Made by a program: the position numbers and the translations under genes. DNA of 64,000 nt, taken from positions 1-64,000 of the forward strand of contig CAJUFE010000008.1 in assembly GCA_910585635.1 (NCBI GenBank), written 5' to 3'. The notes beneath the pieces are model-generated. The model was not told the DNA's origin, did not search any database, and saw nothing but the letters and a program-made list of their open reading frames with translations. Positions 42,666 to 50,346 of this stretch are shown here, piece after piece (the first letter of the stretch is position 1; each line of letters begins with the position of its first letter). This stretch comes from an uncultured Lachnospiraceae bacterium (lineage in GTDB: Bacteria > Bacillota > Clostridia > Lachnospirales > Lachnospiraceae).

Positions 42666-43579
42666 GCGGGCAGGACAGCAGAGCCGGGAGCGGACAGAAC
42701 AGCCAGAACAGCGGTGCCGGGAGTGGGCAGAGCAGCCAGAACAGCAGAGCCGGGAGCGGACAGAACAGCCAGAACAGCAGTGCCGGGAGCGGACAGAACA
42801 GCGGTGTTGGGAACAGCCAGAGCAGCAGTACTGGGAAGAGCCAGGACAGCGTTGCCGGGAAGGGTCAGGACAGCAGTGCTGGGAAGAGCCAGGACAGCGT
42901 TGCCAGGAGTGGGCAGAGCAACAGTGCGGGGAAGCAGGCAGGAGGCTCCGGCAACAGCAAGCAAGTATACCTGAAGGTCGCCCAGATCACCGAGGTCCAG
43001 TCCCAGGATGTGTTCCTGAAGGACATCGCCAAGGTGACCTGCAAAGATCAGGTGCTCTTAAATAAGTGCAATAGCCTGAAGGTCAAGAAGATCCGGGAGA
43101 AGAAGGAAAAGAAGTATGTTGAGGACGTTTTAGATATCATCGACAAGATCAGCCAGTTAGATCCTGATGCCCAGGTGGACAATGTGGGGGAGATCGATTA
43201 CATCATCGACTATCGCCCGCCCAAGCCATCCAAGGTCCTGTGGCAATGGTGCAAGACGGTCTTTGTCTGCATCGCCTGCTTCTGCGGGGCAGCCTTTGCC
43301 ATCATGACCTTTAACAATGATGCAGATGTCCCCAAGCTCTTTGCGGAGCTGCATCGCCTGGTACTGGGTCAGGAGTCTGACGGCTTCACGGTGCTGGAGG
43401 CTTCCTATTCCGTGGGCCTGGCCGCCGGGATCCTGCTCTTTTTTAACCATTTCGCCAAATGGAAGCTGACCACGGATCCCACCCCCCTGGAGGTAGAGAT
43501 GCGGACCTATGAGGATGATATCTGCAAGACCCTGATCCAGGATGCGGGCAGGAAGGAGACGGAGGTGGATATCCGGTAA
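42662..43579 (+). CDS. spoVAA: Stage V sporulation protein AA with a Ser/Gly/Gln/Asn repeat extension
   Basis: A 305-residue protein. The SpoVAA domain starts near residue 100 (VYLKVAQITEVQSQDVFLKD), has two TM segments (TVFVCIACFCGAAFAIMTF; YSVGLAAGILLFFNHF) and a conserved C-terminal DPTPLEVEMRTYEDD. It is part of the SpoVA channel for dipicolinic acid. Residues 1-~98 are low-complexity repeats (AGSGQNSQNSS, GKSQDSVAG), absent from typical SpoVAA of ~200 residues. The start is GTG 42662, overlapping the previous stop, with SD aaaggcggcaggat. No start nearer the conserved domain is evident, so the extension is probably translated. Confidence 0.85.
   Translation: MSGQDSRAGSGQNSQNSGAGSGQSSQNSRAGSGQNSQNSSAGSGQNSGVGNSQSSSTGKSQDSVAGKGQDSSAGKSQDSVARSGQSNSAGKQAGGSGNSKQVYLKVAQITEVQSQDVFLKDIAKVTCKDQVLLNKCNSLKVKKIREKKEKKYVEDVLDIIDKISQLDPDAQVDNVGEIDYIIDYRPPKPSKVLWQWCKTVFVCIACFCGAAFAIMTFNNDADVPKLFAELHRLVLGQESDGFTVLEASYSVGLAAGILLFFNHFAKWKLTTDPTPLEVEMRTYEDDICKTLIQDAGRKETEVDIR
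42675..42950 (+). repeat. 33-bp and 24-bp coding repeats in spoVAA
   Basis: Three copies of a 33-bp unit (agcagagccgggagcggaca plus gaacagccagaac) are followed by about six 24-bp units (agcagtgctgggaagagcca plus ggac). All are multiples of three, so the frame is kept. Confidence 0.9.
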
Positions 43580-44028
43580 TGAAGGGGATGATGGACTATC
43601 GGTCCTGGCTGCTGGGAGCTTTCGGTCTGGCCGCCGGCGGGATCGTAGCGGCAGGCATCTTTGCCTTTCTGGTGATCATCGGCGTATTTCCCCGGCTGAT
43701 CGGAAAGACGAAGACCAGAGGGCATATCCTCCTCTATGAGACGTTGATCGTAGCAGGAGGGATCCTGGGGAACATCTTGGATCTGTATGAGTTTTCCATC
43801 CCTCTGGGCAGTATTCTGGGTAATGGCCTGCTCCTCATCTTCGGAGCAGCCTCGGGGATCTTTGTGGGGTGCCTGGTCATGTCCTTGGCCGAGACATTGA
43901 ACACATTGCCGGTGATCACCAGGAGGATCCACCTGGCAGTGGGGCTGCAGTACATCATCCTGGCGGTGGCTCTGGGGAAGCTGACTGGTTCGCTGCTCTA
44001 TTTTTGGAACGGGATCGGGAGCCAGTGA
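43579..44028 (+). CDS. spoVAB: Stage V sporulation protein AB
   Basis: A 149-residue polytopic membrane protein with about four TM helices (GAFGLAAGGIVAAGIFAFLV; ETLIVAGGILGNILDLY; GCLVMSLAETLNTLPVITRR). The SLAETLNTLPVITRR segment is diagnostic of SpoVAB. It works with SpoVAA in the DPA channel of the forespore inner membrane. The ATG overlaps the spoVAA TAA by one base; ATGs at 43588 and 43591 are alternatives. Confidence 0.9.
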   Translation: MKGMMDYRSWLLGAFGLAAGGIVAAGIFAFLVIIGVFPRLIGKTKTRGHILLYETLIVAGGILGNILDLYEFSIPLGSILGNGLLLIFGAASGIFVGCLVMSLAETLNTLPVITRRIHLAVGLQYIILAVALGKLTGSLLYFWNGIGSQ

Positions 44029-44139
44029 TGTTGTCTGTGCCAGGTTGCTGTGCCAGGCAGAGGAGATGGTTTTGTTTAAGGGCTGTGGATAGGGAAAGGA
44101 TCTATATCAGGGCCAGAGCAGCTGGGGTATAAAAACGGT

Positions 44140-44197
44140 AATGACAGTAAAATGGCAGTAAGATGGCAGTAAAATGGCAGTGAGATGGCAGTGGAGG
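44140..44197 (+). repeat. 11-bp tandem repeat ahead of spoVAC
   Basis: Five copies of atggcagtaaa/atggcagtgag immediately upstream of the spoVAC SD (gtggagggatacgg). Confidence 0.85.
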
Positions 44198-44204
44198 GAT
44201 ACGG

Positions 44205-44660
44205 ATGGAGATCAAAAAGAACGAGTACAGTGCTTATGTAAAGGAAGTGACCCCGGTCAATAACCTGTGGATGGATATGGGTAAGGCCTTTCTGATCGGC
44301 GGCCTGATCTGCCTGGCGGGACAGATCGTCACAAACTGGCTGACCGACGGGATGGGGCTGGAAAAGGAGGCCGCGTCGGCCTGGACCTCCATCACCTTGA
44401 TCGCGGCCAGCATCCTGGCTACCGGGTTCAACTGGTATCCCAGTTTAGTGAAGTTTGGCGGAGCTGGGGCATTAGTGCCGATCACAGGGTTCGCCAATTC
44501 TGTGGTGGCGCCGGCGATCGAGTATAAGGCTGAGGGGCAGGTGTTTGGGATCGGGTGTAAGATCTTTACCATTGCGGGGCCGGTGATCTTGTATGGTGTG
44601 CTGGCCAGCTGGGTGCTCGGAGCGATCTATTGGGTCTGTGGGGCGATGGGGGTTATTTGA
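44205..44660 (+). CDS. spoVAC: Stage V sporulation protein AC
   Basis: A 151-residue membrane protein. YVKEVTPVNNLWMDMGKAFL and GGLICLAGQIVTNWL are the SpoVAC N-terminal hallmarks; further TM segments include ITLIAASILATGFNW and AGALVPITGFANSVVAP. It is a mechanosensitive-like component of the DPA channel. Followed within 50 bp by a terminator, so spoVAD and spoVAE, which usually come next, are not in this operon. Confidence 0.93.
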   Translation: MEIKKNEYSAYVKEVTPVNNLWMDMGKAFLIGGLICLAGQIVTNWLTDGMGLEKEAASAWTSITLIAASILATGFNWYPSLVKFGGAGALVPITGFANSVVAPAIEYKAEGQVFGIGCKIFTIAGPVILYGVLASWVLGAIYWVCGAMGVI

Positions 44661-44708
44661 TAAGTGGATAGAAAAAATAGAAATTGATCATGGTAGTCGA
44701 TCTTATGA

Positions 44709-44748
44709 GCAGGATGATGGATGAAAAGATCCATTAGCCTGCTTTTTT
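44709..44748 (+). terminator. Terminator of the spoVA operon
   Basis: gcaggatgatggat (44709-44722) pairs with atccattagcctgc (44729-44742), 12 of 14, followed by T6. Confidence 0.85.
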
Positions 44749-44807
44749 GATCCCTGAAAATGCATGGGGATCTCTAATGGTAAGAATACAAATTGAAGAC
44801 GAGATGC

Positions 44808-44960
44808 AACAGTTCAGATAGGTCTGCGCGTTCACCGTGCTGACCGTACGACATCGTACCCTTTGGGTAAAACGTGGCGGTCGCAAGCATCCGACCCATC
44901 GCGTAGCGATCTCCAATGGCCGGATGCCATAACAGTTCAGAGTATCTGAACTGTTACGAC
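44808..44960 (+). repeat. Interspersed structured element family A, copy 2
   Basis: It reads acagttcagataggtctgcg, then gctgaccgtacgacatcg, ccctttgggta, then gcatccgacccatcgcgtag, ccaatggccggatgcc, and a terminal hairpin taacagttcag (44930-44940) / ctgaactgtta (44946-44956). It is the most complete plus-strand copy and marks the start of the decayed block. Confidence 0.88.
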
Positions 44961-45048
44961 GAGATCATAAGAACATATGTTTGATCGCCGATAATAGTTG
45001 ATTTTCTCGATTTATTGTTCTATAATAAAAAATACATGGGGGTGCTAA

Positions 45049-45492
45049 ATGAGGATTTATCTGGATAATTGTTGTTATAATCGTTTGTTGGATGATCGTA
45101 GTTATTCGCAGATATATTATGAACGAAATTCCATTATGCTTATTTTAGAGCTGGCAGAACAGTCAGCTATTCAGATAATTGGGAGCCAAATGCTTGTCAG
45201 GGAGATGGCTGATACTCGGGATTTGTATAAGCGCGCTGTATTGCAAATGGTATATGGACTCTGTTCAGAAGAGGTAAGGATCACCACACAGATTTTAGAA
45301 CGGTCAGAAGAAATTCGGCATAGTTCTAATATAAAGTATAAAGACAGTTTACATCTGGCTTGTGCCGAAGCGGCTAAAGCAGATGCATTATTGACAACAG
45401 ACAGAAAATTTATGAATAATTGTAGTCGTATTAAAACATATACGAAAGTATTAGGACCAAATCAGTGGCTATTGGAGGTGTTATATTTATGA
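45049..45492 (+). CDS. PIN-domain protein, probable toxin
   Basis: A 147-residue PIN-like ribonuclease fold. N-terminal RIYLDNCCYNRLLDD supplies the first Asp and YKDSLHLACAEAAKADALLT (about residues 105-124) plus TDRKF the remaining acidic residues. It overlaps the next gene by 4 bp (ATGA), as toxin-antitoxin pairs do, but here the PIN gene comes first. AT-rich codon use differs from the main chromosome genes. Other members of this group are annotated only as PIN proteins. Confidence 0.75.
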   Translation: MRIYLDNCCYNRLLDDRSYSQIYYERNSIMLILELAEQSAIQIIGSQMLVREMADTRDLYKRAVLQMVYGLCSEEVRITTQILERSEEIRHSSNIKYKDSLHLACAEAAKADALLTTDRKFMNNCSRIKTYTKVLGPNQWLLEVLYL

Positions 45493-45698
45493 TCACGGCG
45501 AGGTTGAATGTGAGTAATAGCGCAGAAATACAGAAAAATGGATTGGAGGCTTTGAGACAAGCGTTAGGCATAACCGGGACGATCAAGTTTTTGGAGCAAT
45601 TTGATCATGGTGGTTCCGGGGATTATACAAGAGAGAAATATGAAAATGAGGAACAAGAACTTACAGATGAAGAAATCCGTTGTATGTTTGGATCTTAA
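45489..45698 (+). CDS. Small partner protein of the PIN gene, probable antitoxin
   Basis: A 69-residue acidic protein (MITARLNVSNSAEIQKNGLE, then LGITGTIKFLEQFDHGGSGD, tail EEQELTDEEIRCMF). The ATG lies in the PIN gene stop overlap, indicating translational coupling. The IKFLEQFDxGxGDYTxEK pattern recurs in small proteins encoded after PIN genes (from memory, unverified). Antitoxin role is inferred from position, size and charge. Confidence 0.6.
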   Translation: MITARLNVSNSAEIQKNGLEALRQALGITGTIKFLEQFDHGGSGDYTREKYENEEQELTDEEIRCMFGS

Positions 45699-45889
45699 AT
45701 TTGTTACTGATAATAGGAGATCTTTTGAGAGGGGAGACAGCCAAGGCGATCATGTTGTGGCTGTTTTTCTATGGTTTTGGATAGAAACTTTGAAAATTCC
45801 GGAATTAAGATTTGACATAAATGATCTGATCTTTTTGCAGGGAGGATAGATAATGGATCTGTGTAAAAACATAGAGTAGGCAGTAAAGT
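45699..45889. other. Spacer in the decayed block
   Basis: AT-rich with no supportable gene. Confidence 0.3.
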
Positions 45890-46215
45890 ATTGAAAAAGT
45901 AAAGATATAGAGTAAAGTAAATTTTAAATGCATTAAAGGCTGTTTTGATGTGTGTTTTACAGAAGGAATAGATATTTTGGTAGGGAATAATGAGTCTGGA
46001 AAGTCAACTGTATTAGAAACCGCACATATGGCGTTAAGCGGTATTTTTAGAGGAAAAAGTATAAAAAATAATCTGACACAGTATTTATTTCCAAAGGCTC
46101 TTTCGAGGAGGAAGCGGCCAGATTTCTGGAGAAATATTATCCGAAGGCCTTAAAGGAAGCTGTGCCGGTCCCCATCAGGCAGATCGCTTTTATAAGATTG
46201 GAAGAGAGGGGGTAG
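45890..46215 (+). pseudogene. Remnants of an OLD/RecF-like ATPase and of a second gene
   Basis: Frame 45890-46095 encodes IEKVKI, stop (TAG 45908-45910), then VNFKCIKGCFDVCFTEG, DILVGNNESGKSTVLE and LTQYLFPK. That is the N-terminus and Walker A of an OLD-family or SMC-like ATPase, without a start codon and with an in-frame stop. At about 46096 the frame changes and a different fragment follows (FEEEAARFLEKYYPKALKEA, then VPVPIRQIAF) ending at TAG 46213. It recalls the N-terminal stretch of ImmA/IrrE-type proteins (weak). Both are non-functional. Confidence 0.65.
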
Positions 46216-46370
46216 GATCTATGTCAGAGAAGAGATCCACCTTTTCTCCCCTCAAGGGATCCTGGCAGTAGAGCGGCAGCCGCAACGTTTTTATGGTCAA
46301 TGTAGATCCCACAACTTGTGGGGGATACTGCCACTACAGCCAAGATCCATTTGGGACTGGATGCAAGGTG
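46216..46370. other. Spacer with inverted repeats
   Basis: Contains ggatcctggcagta (46248-46271 region) and a matching tactgcca...ggatc further right, and the palindrome cccacaacttgtggg. It may terminate transcription or be an element relic. Confidence 0.35.
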
Positions 46371-46928
46371 TCAAAGCCCCAGTTCCGCAAAGTCGATCCA
46401 TAGATCATCATAGATGTTGACCTTTATCTTGTCCTGGAAGGTGTAAGCGTCTGCTTTAAAATCTTCTTGTTCCAGATAGTATACAAAGATCTTTTTACTG
46501 AGAGGGTCCACGATCCAGTATTCTTTCACTCCCGCATCCGCATACAGGTTTAATTTTCGGATATAGTCATGGCTGGAAGTGGTTGGGGAGATGATCTCCA
46601 CGATCCAGTCCGGCGCTCCGGTGCAGCCCCGGTCCGTCAATTTGTTGGGGTCACAGATCACGCTGATATCCGGTTCCACCACATTTCTGTCATCTTCGGA
46701 AAACAGCTTAACAGCAAATGGGGCCGGGTAGACCTTGCAAGGGCCTTTTTTGGAGCGTAGATGATCTCCGATCTCTAGATGCAGGAAAGATACTATTTCC
46801 TGATGCACTCTGCTGGGTGCTGTCATGTAATAGATCTGGCCATCGATCAGTTCGGCCCGGACGTTCTCCGGCAGGTTGTAATAATCCTCTTCGGTATAGA
46901 TGTTTGTACGGGCTGATACTTCTGACAC
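46371..46928 (-). CDS. Uma2-family putative restriction endonuclease (DUF820)
   Basis: A 185-residue PD-(D/E)XK fold protein. YYNLPENVRAELIDGQIYYM at the N-terminus, VEPDISVICDPNKL (about residues 88-101) and DWIVEIISPTTSSHDYIRKL (about 109-128) with catalytic D-x(n)-E-x-I/K pattern are the Uma2 motifs. It has homologues in many cyanobacteria and Firmicutes, often in several copies; function unproven. Possible origin is the mobile/decaying block around it. SD aaggagc. Confidence 0.85.
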   Translation of the reverse strand: MSEVSARTNIYTEEDYYNLPENVRAELIDGQIYYMTAPSRVHQEIVSFLHLEIGDHLRSKKGPCKVYPAPFAVKLFSEDDRNVVEPDISVICDPNKLTDRGCTGAPDWIVEIISPTTSSHDYIRKLNLYADAGVKEYWIVDPLSKKIFVYYLEQEDFKADAYTFQDKIKVNIYDDLWIDFAELGL

Positions 46929-46941
46929 GGGATGCTCCTTT

Positions 46942-47184
46942 CTAGGGCGTAGTTATCGAGGTTTCTATTGCTGTGCATTTCTTATCAGGTGTGGGCGGTA
47001 GCCATTCCTGCTTTTCTGGCCCGATAAGCCGAAATGTAGTCGGTGGAGTTTTGGGTCCTTCTGATCTTTGATCATCCGGTACATACCCCATTAGATCCCC
47101 TGGCTGACGGTTGAGCGGATCACAGAGTTTTTTAAGCGTTTCTGTGCTGAGATCACCTTTTCCATTATACTTGGATCGTATCAT
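46942..47184 (-). pseudogene. Truncated XRE/Cro-like HTH regulator
   Basis: The 80-residue frame holds GDLSTETLKKLCDPLNRQPG followed by DLMGYVPDD, which is the second half of a Cro/C1-type HTH domain (HTH_26 type). The N-terminal helices expected before it are missing, and the sequence upstream is unrelated. A Pro-rich tail follows. Confidence 0.6.
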
Positions 47185-47393
47185 AAAACATACACTTTTG
47201 CAAGTGCATAAGTACAAATAGTGATGAACGATATGATCAGGAGTGTCCTGCCAAGCCAAAGGAAAAAACTTGGAAATAGCCACAGACAAAGATGGACCGT
47301 GACAAAACCGAGCCCTTTATAGCACAGCTTCAATGACAACAATGGATCAAACCTGTATAATACATATAAAAAACAGAGAGGGGTCATGAAGCG

Positions 47394-47771
47394 ATGAAAA
47401 TAAGGACCGACTTTGTATCCAACAGTTCCTCATCTTCCTTTATATTAGCCAGGAGAGGGGGACTCAGCGACAAGCAGAAGGATGCCATCATCCGCTATAT
47501 CGAAGAGGAGATGCTAGGGAAACCTTTGCCGCCTATTGAAGACGGGGAGGACCAGGAGGCCTATAGCGACAGAGTCGGCTGCTGGATCTCCTATGGTATC
47601 GATATGGAGGAACTGAGAAAAGTACAGCAGGAGGGCATGACATTATACGGCGATACGATCAATTTTGAATGCTGTGATCACGCTGAGATCTTTCAGGAGA
47701 TCTGGGATATCATTGAAAAAGAGGATGACGGATCTAATTTTCGACAGATCGATACGGATCTGAGTTATTGA
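47394..47771 (+). CDS. Small protein with N-terminal DFVSNSSSSSFI motif
   Basis: A 125-residue protein starting MKIRTDFVSNSSSSSFILAR. This Ser-run opening (K-x-R-x-D-F-V-[ST]-N-S-S-S-S-S-F) recurs, as far as I recall, at the start of otherwise unrelated hypothetical proteins of Clostridia and looks like a leader or targeting/modification signal. The remainder is an acidic helical domain (EEMLGKPLPPIEDGEDQEAY; CCDHAEIFQEIWDIIEKEDD) with two adjacent Cys. Its stop overlaps or abuts the radical SAM gene, so the two are cotranslated. Function not known. Confidence 0.75.
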   Translation: MKIRTDFVSNSSSSSFILARRGGLSDKQKDAIIRYIEEEMLGKPLPPIEDGEDQEAYSDRVGCWISYGIDMEELRKVQQEGMTLYGDTINFECCDHAEIFQEIWDIIEKEDDGSNFRQIDTDLSY

Positions 47772-47782
47772 TCGGGGGGCCT

Positions 47783-48790
47783 ATGCGAAAGATCGTTGAC
47801 AAGGCCAGAGGATATATCTCGCTTTTTGACGAAGATACTGGCTTTTATATGCGGAGCGGTGTGTTCAGGGACGGTAAAGAGACCGCAGAAGATCCCTTTA
47901 TGGCCGGCTTTCCCGAGCTGCTGGATGTAGGGATCATGGGACACTGTACCCATGGCTTGTCTGGTCTGTGCAGGAACAGTGGTGTCCAGTGCTACCAGGA
48001 TGGCTGGCATATAAGCCAACCCAATATGGCTATCGATGATCTTTTGACGATCGCAGAGCAGTGTCAGGGCCGCAGCTATCAGTTCGCCCTTGGCGGGAGA
48101 GGGGACCCGGATCAGCACGAAGATTTTGAGCGTATCTTGCAGATATGCAGAGAGTATGGGATCGTACCGAATTTTACCTCTTCAGGTCTGGGATTTGATG
48201 AAGGGATCATCCGAGCGTGCAGGACATATTGCGGTGTGGTCGCCATCAGCTGGTATGGGCAGCCCTATACGAAAAAGGCGATCCATGGGCTGATCGATGC
48301 AGGGGTAAAGACCAATATCCATTTTGTCCTCTTTAGAGATTCCGTGAAGAAGGCAAGGGATCTTCTTTGCAATGAGGTCCCGGCAGGGGTAAACGCCGTT
48401 ATCTTTCTTCTGCACAAGCCTATAGGCCTTGGGCGGAAAGAGGGTCTTCTTTCATGGGAGGATGGGGATCTGCAGGGATTGTTCCGGTATATTGATGAGG
48501 AGACATTTCCGTTCAAGATCGGTTTTGACAGCTGTTCGGTCCCGGGCCTGCTCAGATCCATGGAGCATGTTGAGGTCCATGCGCTGGATACCTGCGAAGC
48601 AGCGCGGTGGTCGGCTTATGTTACGCCGGATATGAAGCTGCTCCCCTGCAGTTTTGATAACCAAGAAGAGCGATGGGCGGTGGATCTTAGAGAGCATACC
48701 ATCGAGGAAGCATGGAACAGTCCGGGATTTGTACAGTTCCGCAGTAGCTTTCTTACCTCCTGCCCGGAGTGCAGCCTGCAGAAACAGTGA
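47783..48790 (+). CDS. Radical SAM protein with atypical Cx7Cx6C cluster motif and C-terminal cysteines
   Basis: A 335-residue protein. The expected CxxxCxxC is replaced by GHCTHGLSGLCRNSGVQCYQ (C-x7-C-x6-C, about residues 54-70). The rest fits a radical SAM TIM barrel: FALGGRGDPDQHEDFERIL (GGE/GDP-like region, about 105-123), IVPNFTSSGLG, VVAISWYGQP. The C-terminal part has TCEAARWSAYVTPDMKLLPC and SCPECS, as in SPASM-type auxiliary cluster domains. The ATG at 47783 follows a G-run; a TTG at 47768 overlapping the preceding TGA is an alternative. Pairing with the Ser-run protein suggests a maturase; this is inference. Ends in a clear terminator. Confidence 0.75.
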   Translation: MRKIVDKARGYISLFDEDTGFYMRSGVFRDGKETAEDPFMAGFPELLDVGIMGHCTHGLSGLCRNSGVQCYQDGWHISQPNMAIDDLLTIAEQCQGRSYQFALGGRGDPDQHEDFERILQICREYGIVPNFTSSGLGFDEGIIRACRTYCGVVAISWYGQPYTKKAIHGLIDAGVKTNIHFVLFRDSVKKARDLLCNEVPAGVNAVIFLLHKPIGLGRKEGLLSWEDGDLQGLFRYIDEETFPFKIGFDSCSVPGLLRSMEHVEVHALDTCEAARWSAYVTPDMKLLPCSFDNQEERWAVDLREHTIEEAWNSPGFVQFRSSFLTSCPECSLQKQ

Positions 48791-48920
48791 ATGGGAGGTT
48801 GTCCGATCTGCCCTGAGATCGTATTGTGTGGAGATAAGATGGCTGTTCGCGCATAGCTTGAGATCGGGTCCGCCTGCAGGGCATGGATCAAGGGATGGCC
48901 GAAAAGATATGTGTTATAGA

Positions 48921-48958
48921 GCAGAGTGATGGACAAGATCGTCCATCACCCTGCTTTT
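48921..48958 (+). terminator. Terminator of the radical SAM operon
   Basis: gcagagtgatggac (48921-48934) pairs with gtccatcaccctgc (48941-48954), one mismatch, followed by tttt. Confidence 0.85.
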
Positions 48959-49396
48959 ATCACGCAGTATCCAGAAAAACGTGCCAGTGACGCGTTTTGT
49001 CAGGTGATGATCTGACGTTTTTTGCGCTATGATAGGATCCACAAAGCATGAGCCGAAGACCGGGTGGATATTAGGAACGAGAGTACCTGATCTATAATGC
49101 GACCAGGAAAGATGCGACCAGGAAAGGACAGGCATTCAAGACGGAGCTGGGGTCATTATGATACGTACCAAAGGCAGGATAGTGGGAGGATATGTGCTTC
49201 TATTATCCTGCTGTTTTTGCTTTTATGCAATACAGTGCATATAGAAGATATCTTGTAACAGTTCGAACGTTGTCTGGGCTGTTACGATATATTATTCTGA
49301 AACTACAGCAAAAAAAGAACGTTCATTCTTGAAATAGAGGGGGCCATATGGTAAGCTCATTAGAGAACAAAGGTATACTGTATGGGGAGGGGTTCG
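48959..49396. other. Long intergenic region
   Basis: No gene seen. It has a hairpin gtcag/ctgac followed by T6 near 49006-49022, a perfect 15-bp tandem duplication atgcgaccaggaaag (49097-49111, 49112-49126), and gtaacagttcg...gctgttac (49254-49287), which resembles the terminal hairpin of family A. Confidence 0.45.
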
Positions 49397-49900
49397 ATGG
49401 ATACTTATAGAGGATATATACAGCACGTACTTGATCAAATTTCGATAGAAGGTGTAGTAGATACAAGTCCGGCCAATAGCATTGCCTTTCTTGTGAAAAA
49501 GAAAGCCCCCCAGATCGATATCTACAAAACAGGCCAGAATATCAAACATATCATGGGGATGAGAGGGATGGCCGTTAAGGACGTTCAGGAGTATCTGGGA
49601 CTGGCCGCTGTGCAGAGCATATACCATTGGTTTGCCGGAAGATGCCTTCCGACGGTAGACAATCTGTATGCACTTAGTGAGCTGCTCGATGTTCCAATGG
49701 ATGATCTGGTATGTGGGGACAGAGAGATAAGAGATCGTTTTTGTTATCATCCAACATATTGGCGCTTCATCATGTACTATGAGAGGTGCCGGGAACTGCT
49801 TAGTAACCCCCATGCCGTTTTTCCGGCACAACTATACAGAAAAGTCCGGCGGGCGCATTTGGGATACCTAATAGAACAGAGGGAGGCGGCTACACTATGA
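49397..49900 (+). CDS. XRE-like HTH protein whose C-terminus derives from element B4
   Basis: A 167-residue protein. HTH region TGQNIKHIMGMRGMAVKDVQ plus EYLGLAAVQSIYHWFAGRCL (about residues 45-84), followed by the conserved LYALSELLDVPMDDLV. Start 49397 has SD ggagggg; an ATG at 49382 is possible. The last ~30 residues (NPHAVFPAQLYRKVRRAHLG and following) are encoded by a family B repeat. The stop overlaps the next gene (ATGA). Likely a DNA-binding regulator of a small accessory locus. Confidence 0.7.
   Translation: MDTYRGYIQHVLDQISIEGVVDTSPANSIAFLVKKKAPQIDIYKTGQNIKHIMGMRGMAVKDVQEYLGLAAVQSIYHWFAGRCLPTVDNLYALSELLDVPMDDLVCGDREIRDRFCYHPTYWRFIMYYERCRELLSNPHAVFPAQLYRKVRRAHLGYLIEQREAATL
49805..49872 (+). 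repeat. Interspersed element family B, copy 4 (inside a CDS)
   Basis: aacccccatgccgtttttcc, then tatacagaaaagtccggcgg, then gcgcatttgggatacc. It matches the left two-thirds of the family B consensus and is read through in frame. Confidence 0.75.
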
Positions 49901-50226
49901 GCAAGAAAAAGGACCCCAAGGACTACCGATATGGAAAGCCATGCGAGGACCACCTGGGGAATACATTTCATACCGCTAAGGAAATGAGTATCCATTATGG
50001 GATCCCCTACGAAACCTATCAGTCCAGAAAACGGCGTGGATGGGATATAGAAAGGATCTTGACCACGCCGGTGAAGAGCTATACCTGGCGGAACGCCTAT
50101 CGTAGTATGGATATCCCCTTAACGGAGACGGAGCAGTGGATGTATGATGATCACGGAGAGATCCCTGGCAGCAGGATCGAGTTGATGGTCAAGCAGCGTT
50201 GGGCGATGGAGCGGCAAGAAAAGTAA
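49897..50226 (+). CDS. Small DNA-binding-like protein of unknown function
   Basis: A 109-residue basic protein. DHLGNTFHTAKEMSIHYGIP plus YETYQSRKRRGWDIERILTT (about residues 18-57) looks like the short helix-turn-helix found in phage/HNH-associated and ICE-encoded proteins (seen as DHxGNxFxSxKEMxxxYGI). It overlaps the upstream HTH gene by ATGA and so is coupled. Function unknown. Confidence 0.6.
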   Translation: MSKKKDPKDYRYGKPCEDHLGNTFHTAKEMSIHYGIPYETYQSRKRRGWDIERILTTPVKSYTWRNAYRSMDIPLTETEQWMYDDHGEIPGSRIELMVKQRWAMERQEK

Positions 50227-50346
50227 CTCTTATCCACATTAGATCCCAAATATCTGAAAAAACGCTACCATTTTCTCCCTGACCATGCTATACTTGAACA
50301 AACTGATACATAGCACCCGATCCACAAGCCCCCAACGGAGAAGAAA

